From Streptomyces sp. WM6378 (GTDB taxonomy: Bacteria > Actinomycetota > Actinomycetes > Streptomycetales > Streptomycetaceae): DNA of 64,000 nt. Where the stretch lies: assembly GCF_001279695.1 (NCBI RefSeq), contig NZ_LGDD01000106.1:1-64000 (forward strand). Direction: 5' to 3'. A program made the position numbers and the translations under genes. Below the pieces are notes generated by a model. It was given only the letters and a program-made list of their open reading frames with translations. It was not told where the DNA came from and made no database searches. Positions 61,864 to 64,000 of the stretch are shown in pieces (positions within the stretch are counted from its first letter, which is position 1; the number at the start of each line of letters is the position of its first letter).

Positions 61864-62145
61864 ATGGCTGAGCGCCGCGTCAACGTCGGCTGGGCCGAGG
61901 GCCTGCACGCCCGCCCCGCGTCCATCTTCGTCCGTGCCGCCACGGCTGCCGGAGTCCCCATGACGATCGCCAAGGCCGACGGCAACCCGGTCAACGCCGC
62001 GTCCATGCTCGCGGTGCTCGGTCTGGGTGCGCAGGGCGGCGAGGAGATCGTGCTGGCCTCCGACGCCGAGGGCGCGGACGTCGCTCTCGACCGGCTGGCC
62101 AAGCTGGTCGCCGAGGGTCTTGAGGAACTCCCCGAGACCGTCTGA
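61864..62145 (+). CDS. ptsH: Phosphocarrier protein HPr
   Basis: A 93-residue HPr, the phosphate carrier of the PEP-dependent sugar phosphotransferase system. His15 in GLHARPAS is the phosphorylation site (P-His from enzyme I). A serine near residue 47 (NAASMLAVLG) corresponds to the regulatory Ser46 region. It is monocistronic, with a dre operator upstream and a hairpin downstream. Confidence 0.95.
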   Translation: MAERRVNVGWAEGLHARPASIFVRAATAAGVPMTIAKADGNPVNAASMLAVLGLGAQGGEEIVLASDAEGADVALDRLAKLVAEGLEELPETV

Positions 62146-62174
62146 TCCGGTCGACGGCACGTCCCGTCACATCG

Positions 62175-62212
62175 AAGGACCGCGGAACCCGAATTCGGGC
62201 TCGGCGGTCCTT
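62175..62212. terminator. Hairpin terminator of ptsH
   Basis: Stem aaggaccgc/gcggtcctt (62175-62183 with 62204-62212), with an inner cccgaattcggg stem at 62188-62199, followed by T-rich bases. It ends the ptsH transcript. Confidence 0.85.
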
Positions 62213-62302
62213 TCGTTTCCCAGTAATGCGCGTGCGGGAAACGAATTGCGGGCAGCGCGATGCGGCACCCCTTATCGCCTTTCTTTGTATACGGCCGTGC
62301 TG

Positions 62303-62980
62303 TTAAGTGCGGGCGCTCGCGGTGTTTACGGCATGTTGCGAAGTCCTCACGGCCGCGGGCCCGCGCAGCCGATGGGCGGAAAAGGATCGCTCCGCGTGCA
62401 GGGCGGTTAGCGAACGGGCGCGTTCGGCGTCGCCGCGGGCCACCGCGTCGGTGATCGCGCCGAGTTCGGCCCAGGCCTCGGCCGGGCGGGCCGGCGCCTC
62501 GACCGCGTACATCCAGGCGACCTTGTGCCTCAACTGCGTGAGCAGCGCGATGAGTCCGGGGCTCGCGGAGGCCTGGGCGAGCGTCTCGTGGAACCAGCCG
62601 CCCAGCGAGCGCAGGTCCTCGCCCTGGCCGCGCCGGGCCCGGTCCTGACCCAGCCTCACCAGGCCGCGCAGCACCTTGAGATGAGCCTCGCTGCGGCGCC
62701 CGGCGGCCCGGGCCGCGGCCAACGGCTCAAGCACCAGACGGAGTTCGAGGAGGTCGGCCGCCTCAAGGTCGGTGGGCTCGGCCACGCAGGCGCCCGCATG
62801 TCTGCGGGTGGTGACGAACCCCTCGGACTCCAGGGTGCGCAGGGCCTCGCGGACCGGGACGCGCGAGACTCCGTAACGGCGTGCGAGGACTTCCTCGGTG
62901 AGCCGGCTGCCGCGCTCGTGGACACCCGAGACGATGTCGTCGCGGATTGCCGTGCATACCGAATGCGCCGGAATGCGCAT
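62303..62980 (-). CDS. GntR-family transcriptional regulator (FCD type)
   Basis: A 225-residue regulator. The N-terminal winged helix covers about 10-75 (LARRYGVSRVPVREALRTLE is the recognition helix). The C-terminal FCD-type helical domain (LEAADLLELRLVLEPLAAAR) should bind a small organic acid. The target genes are unknown. It is transcribed towards ptsH and its position beside ptsH and the M23 peptidase is conserved in Streptomyces. Confidence 0.85.
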   Translation of the reverse strand: MRIPAHSVCTAIRDDIVSGVHERGSRLTEEVLARRYGVSRVPVREALRTLESEGFVTTRRHAGACVAEPTDLEAADLLELRLVLEPLAAARAAGRRSEAHLKVLRGLVRLGQDRARRGQGEDLRSLGGWFHETLAQASASPGLIALLTQLRHKVAWMYAVEAPARPAEAWAELGAITDAVARGDAERARSLTALHAERSFSAHRLRGPAAVRTSQHAVNTASART

Positions 62981-63107
62981 GGCCGAACCTCCGCCTTAAT
63001 CCCCGCGAAACGCGGTCGGGCAACGCCTGTTCCGCGACTCTATGGCAGGCCTTGTTAATTCCCGGTGACGGGCCGGAACCAATGGATATCTTTTGGCCAA
63101 TACCGAA

Positions 63108-63132
63108 GGCCCCCGGCAGCGTGCCGGGGGCC
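63108..63132. terminator. Hairpin terminator of the M23 peptidase gene
   Basis: An 11-bp perfect stem (63108-63118 with 63122-63132) and 3-base loop, about 60 bp after the peptidase stop on the minus strand. Confidence 0.8.
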
Positions 63133-63189
63133 ATCGGTGTGCGCGCGGGCGCTTCGGACGTCTCGTACGCCTCGGATGTCTCGTACGTC

Positions 63190-63954
63190 TCAGACGCTGA
63201 CGCCGTGCGAGCGCAGGTAGGCGACGGGGTCGATGTCCGAGCCGTAGTCCGGGCCGGTGCGGGCCTCGAAGTGGAGGTGCGGGCCGGTGGTGTTGCCGGT
63301 GTTGCCCGACAGGGCGATCTGCTGGCCCGGCTCGACGGGCTGGCCGACGGAGACCTGGATGACCGAGAGGTGGCCGTACTGGGTGTACGTGCCGTCGTTC
63401 ATCTTGATCACGACGTTGTTGCCGTACGCGCCGCCCCAGCCCGCCTCGACGACGGTGCCCAGACCCACGGCGTGCACCGAAGTGCCGCTCGCCGCATGGA
63501 AGTCGATGCCCGTGTGGCTGCCGGAGGACCACAGCGATCCGCCGGTCTTGTAGCCGGTGGACACATAACTGTCGGATATGGGGGCCACGAAGGTGTTGAG
63601 GCGCTTGCGCTCGGCTTCGCGCGCCGCGCGCTCCTTGGCCTCGCGCGCCTCCTTGGCCCGCTGTTCGGCCTTCGCCTTGGCGGCGGCCTCGGCCTCCGCC
63701 TTCGCCTTGGCCTTCGCGGCGGCCTGCTTCTGCGCGTCGGCCTGGGCACCCACCTGGTCGGCGATGGTGTCGCCGATGACGATGGCCTGGGTCAGGCCCG
63801 TGTCGGCGGCGGCGGACGGAGCCGCCACGGCCGGGGAGGCGAGGGTGCCCACGACTCCGGCGGTGGCGAGGGTGGCGATGCCCGCGATGTTCGCGCTGCG
63901 GCGCGTCATACGGCTGGGCGCGCGATGCTTCCCGGTGGCACGGGTGAACGCCAT
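63190..63954 (-). CDS. Secreted M23 peptidoglycan endopeptidase
   Basis: A 254-residue protein. A signal peptide with twin-positive N-terminus ends near the SPAVAAP segment (about residue 45). An Ala/Lys/Glu-rich coiled coil follows (about 70-120). The C-terminal LytM/M23 domain has HTGIDFHAASG (HxxxD zinc ligands) near 147 and GPHLHFEA (HxH) near 229. It should cut peptidoglycan cross-links outside the cell. The leader looks like a c-di-AMP riboswitch, which in Streptomyces controls such hydrolases. Confidence 0.92.
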   Translation of the reverse strand: MAFTRATGKHRAPSRMTRRSANIAGIATLATAGVVGTLASPAVAAPSAAADTGLTQAIVIGDTIADQVGAQADAQKQAAAKAKAKAEAEAAAKAKAEQRAKEAREAKERAAREAERKRLNTFVAPISDSYVSTGYKTGGSLWSSGSHTGIDFHAASGTSVHAVGLGTVVEAGWGGAYGNNVVIKMNDGTYTQYGHLSVIQVSVGQPVEPGQQIALSGNTGNTTGPHLHFEARTGPDYGSDIDPVAYLRSHGVSV

Positions 63955-64000
63955 GAAGTGGCGGTGTCCTTTCCTTCCATCTCGCCTACCGGGTTAGCTG
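63955..64000 (-). ncRNA. 3' end of a c-di-AMP (ydaO/yuaA) riboswitch
   Basis: On the minus strand the leader of the peptidase reads cagctaacccggtaggcgag, then a purine-rich ribosome binding site. The cagctaac-ccggtaggc string is the conserved 3' end of the ydaO-type riboswitch in Streptomyces cell-wall hydrolase genes (rpf, M23). The 5' part lies beyond the window, so this is only partial. Confidence 0.6.

Overview
This is a piece of a Streptomyces chromosome. The coding is high-GC throughout, and the core genes belong to the genus: SepH, the CutR/CutS two-component pair, DUF4193, DUF5998, an N-terminal-GNAT protein acetyltransferase, HPr behind a DasR-type operator, and coproporphyrin ferrochelatase with a Cys-rich tail. 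From about 14.6 kb to the end, the order of these housekeeping genes looks like the conserved Streptomyces core. Two accessory stretches and one decayed peptide locus interrupt it.

Region 1 (1-14.0 kb) is a defence island. It holds the core of a type 2 BREX / phage-growth-limitation system: pglY, pglZ, brxD and brxHI, all on the + strand with stop/start overlaps at pglY-pglZ and brxD-brxHI. Between pglZ and brxD, on the opposite strand, sits a translationally coupled pair: a GmrSD/BrxU-like DUF262+DUF1524 nuclease and a CBS-pair+HEPN protein. pglX and pglW are not in the window.

Region 2 (14.6-41.3 kb) is mostly ordinary core. It contains an rRNA/tRNA uracil methyltransferase, a potassium block (KimA-like permease divergent from two TrkA proteins, then KdpDE), an orphan ABC ATPase, a thioesterase-dut-DUF3710 operon, cutRS, an inositol-monophosphatase-like gene and ferrochelatase, an MFS transporter, a lactone oxidase, sepH, a sulfurtransferase and a VOC protein.

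Region 3 (41.5-45.5 kb) is a decaying peptide locus. A 27-residue peptide with a perfect ribosome binding site is followed by a hairpin, then a PqqD/RRE-M50 metalloprotease reading frame and an ATPase-TPR reading frame. The two larger genes are broken by single-base frameshifts, and two truncated regulators (IclR, XRE) lie beside them.

Region 4 (46.5-57.0 kb) is a second island, inserted in the thymidine kinase gene tdk. A 5'-truncated tdk lies at the left and an intact tdk at the right. Sequence identity between the two copies breaks off exactly at the P-loop codons. The island carries (i) a GT-B-like protein whose 5' end contains ten copies of a 7-bp repeat, a likely phase-variation switch, (ii) an NB-ARC-TPR protein, (iii) a small glycine-rich probable membrane effector, (iv) a 1248-residue STAND-type NTPase and (v) a decayed vsr endonuclease gene. 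Proteins (ii), (iii) and (iv) share a short Gly/Gln motif that resembles the RHIM-like bacterial amyloid signalling sequences. I therefore propose that they form an amyloid-signalling, cell-suicide defence module. This is the most interesting candidate system in the window.

Region 5 (57.0-64.0 kb) is core again: a phosphodiesterase-like protein, DUF5998, a PatA-like acetyltransferase with an in-frame repeat insertion, HPr, a GntR regulator and a secreted M23 peptidase. The leader of the last gene looks like the 3' end of a c-di-AMP (ydaO) riboswitch cut by the window edge. No tRNA, rRNA, CRISPR array, complete insertion sequence or integrase gene was found.
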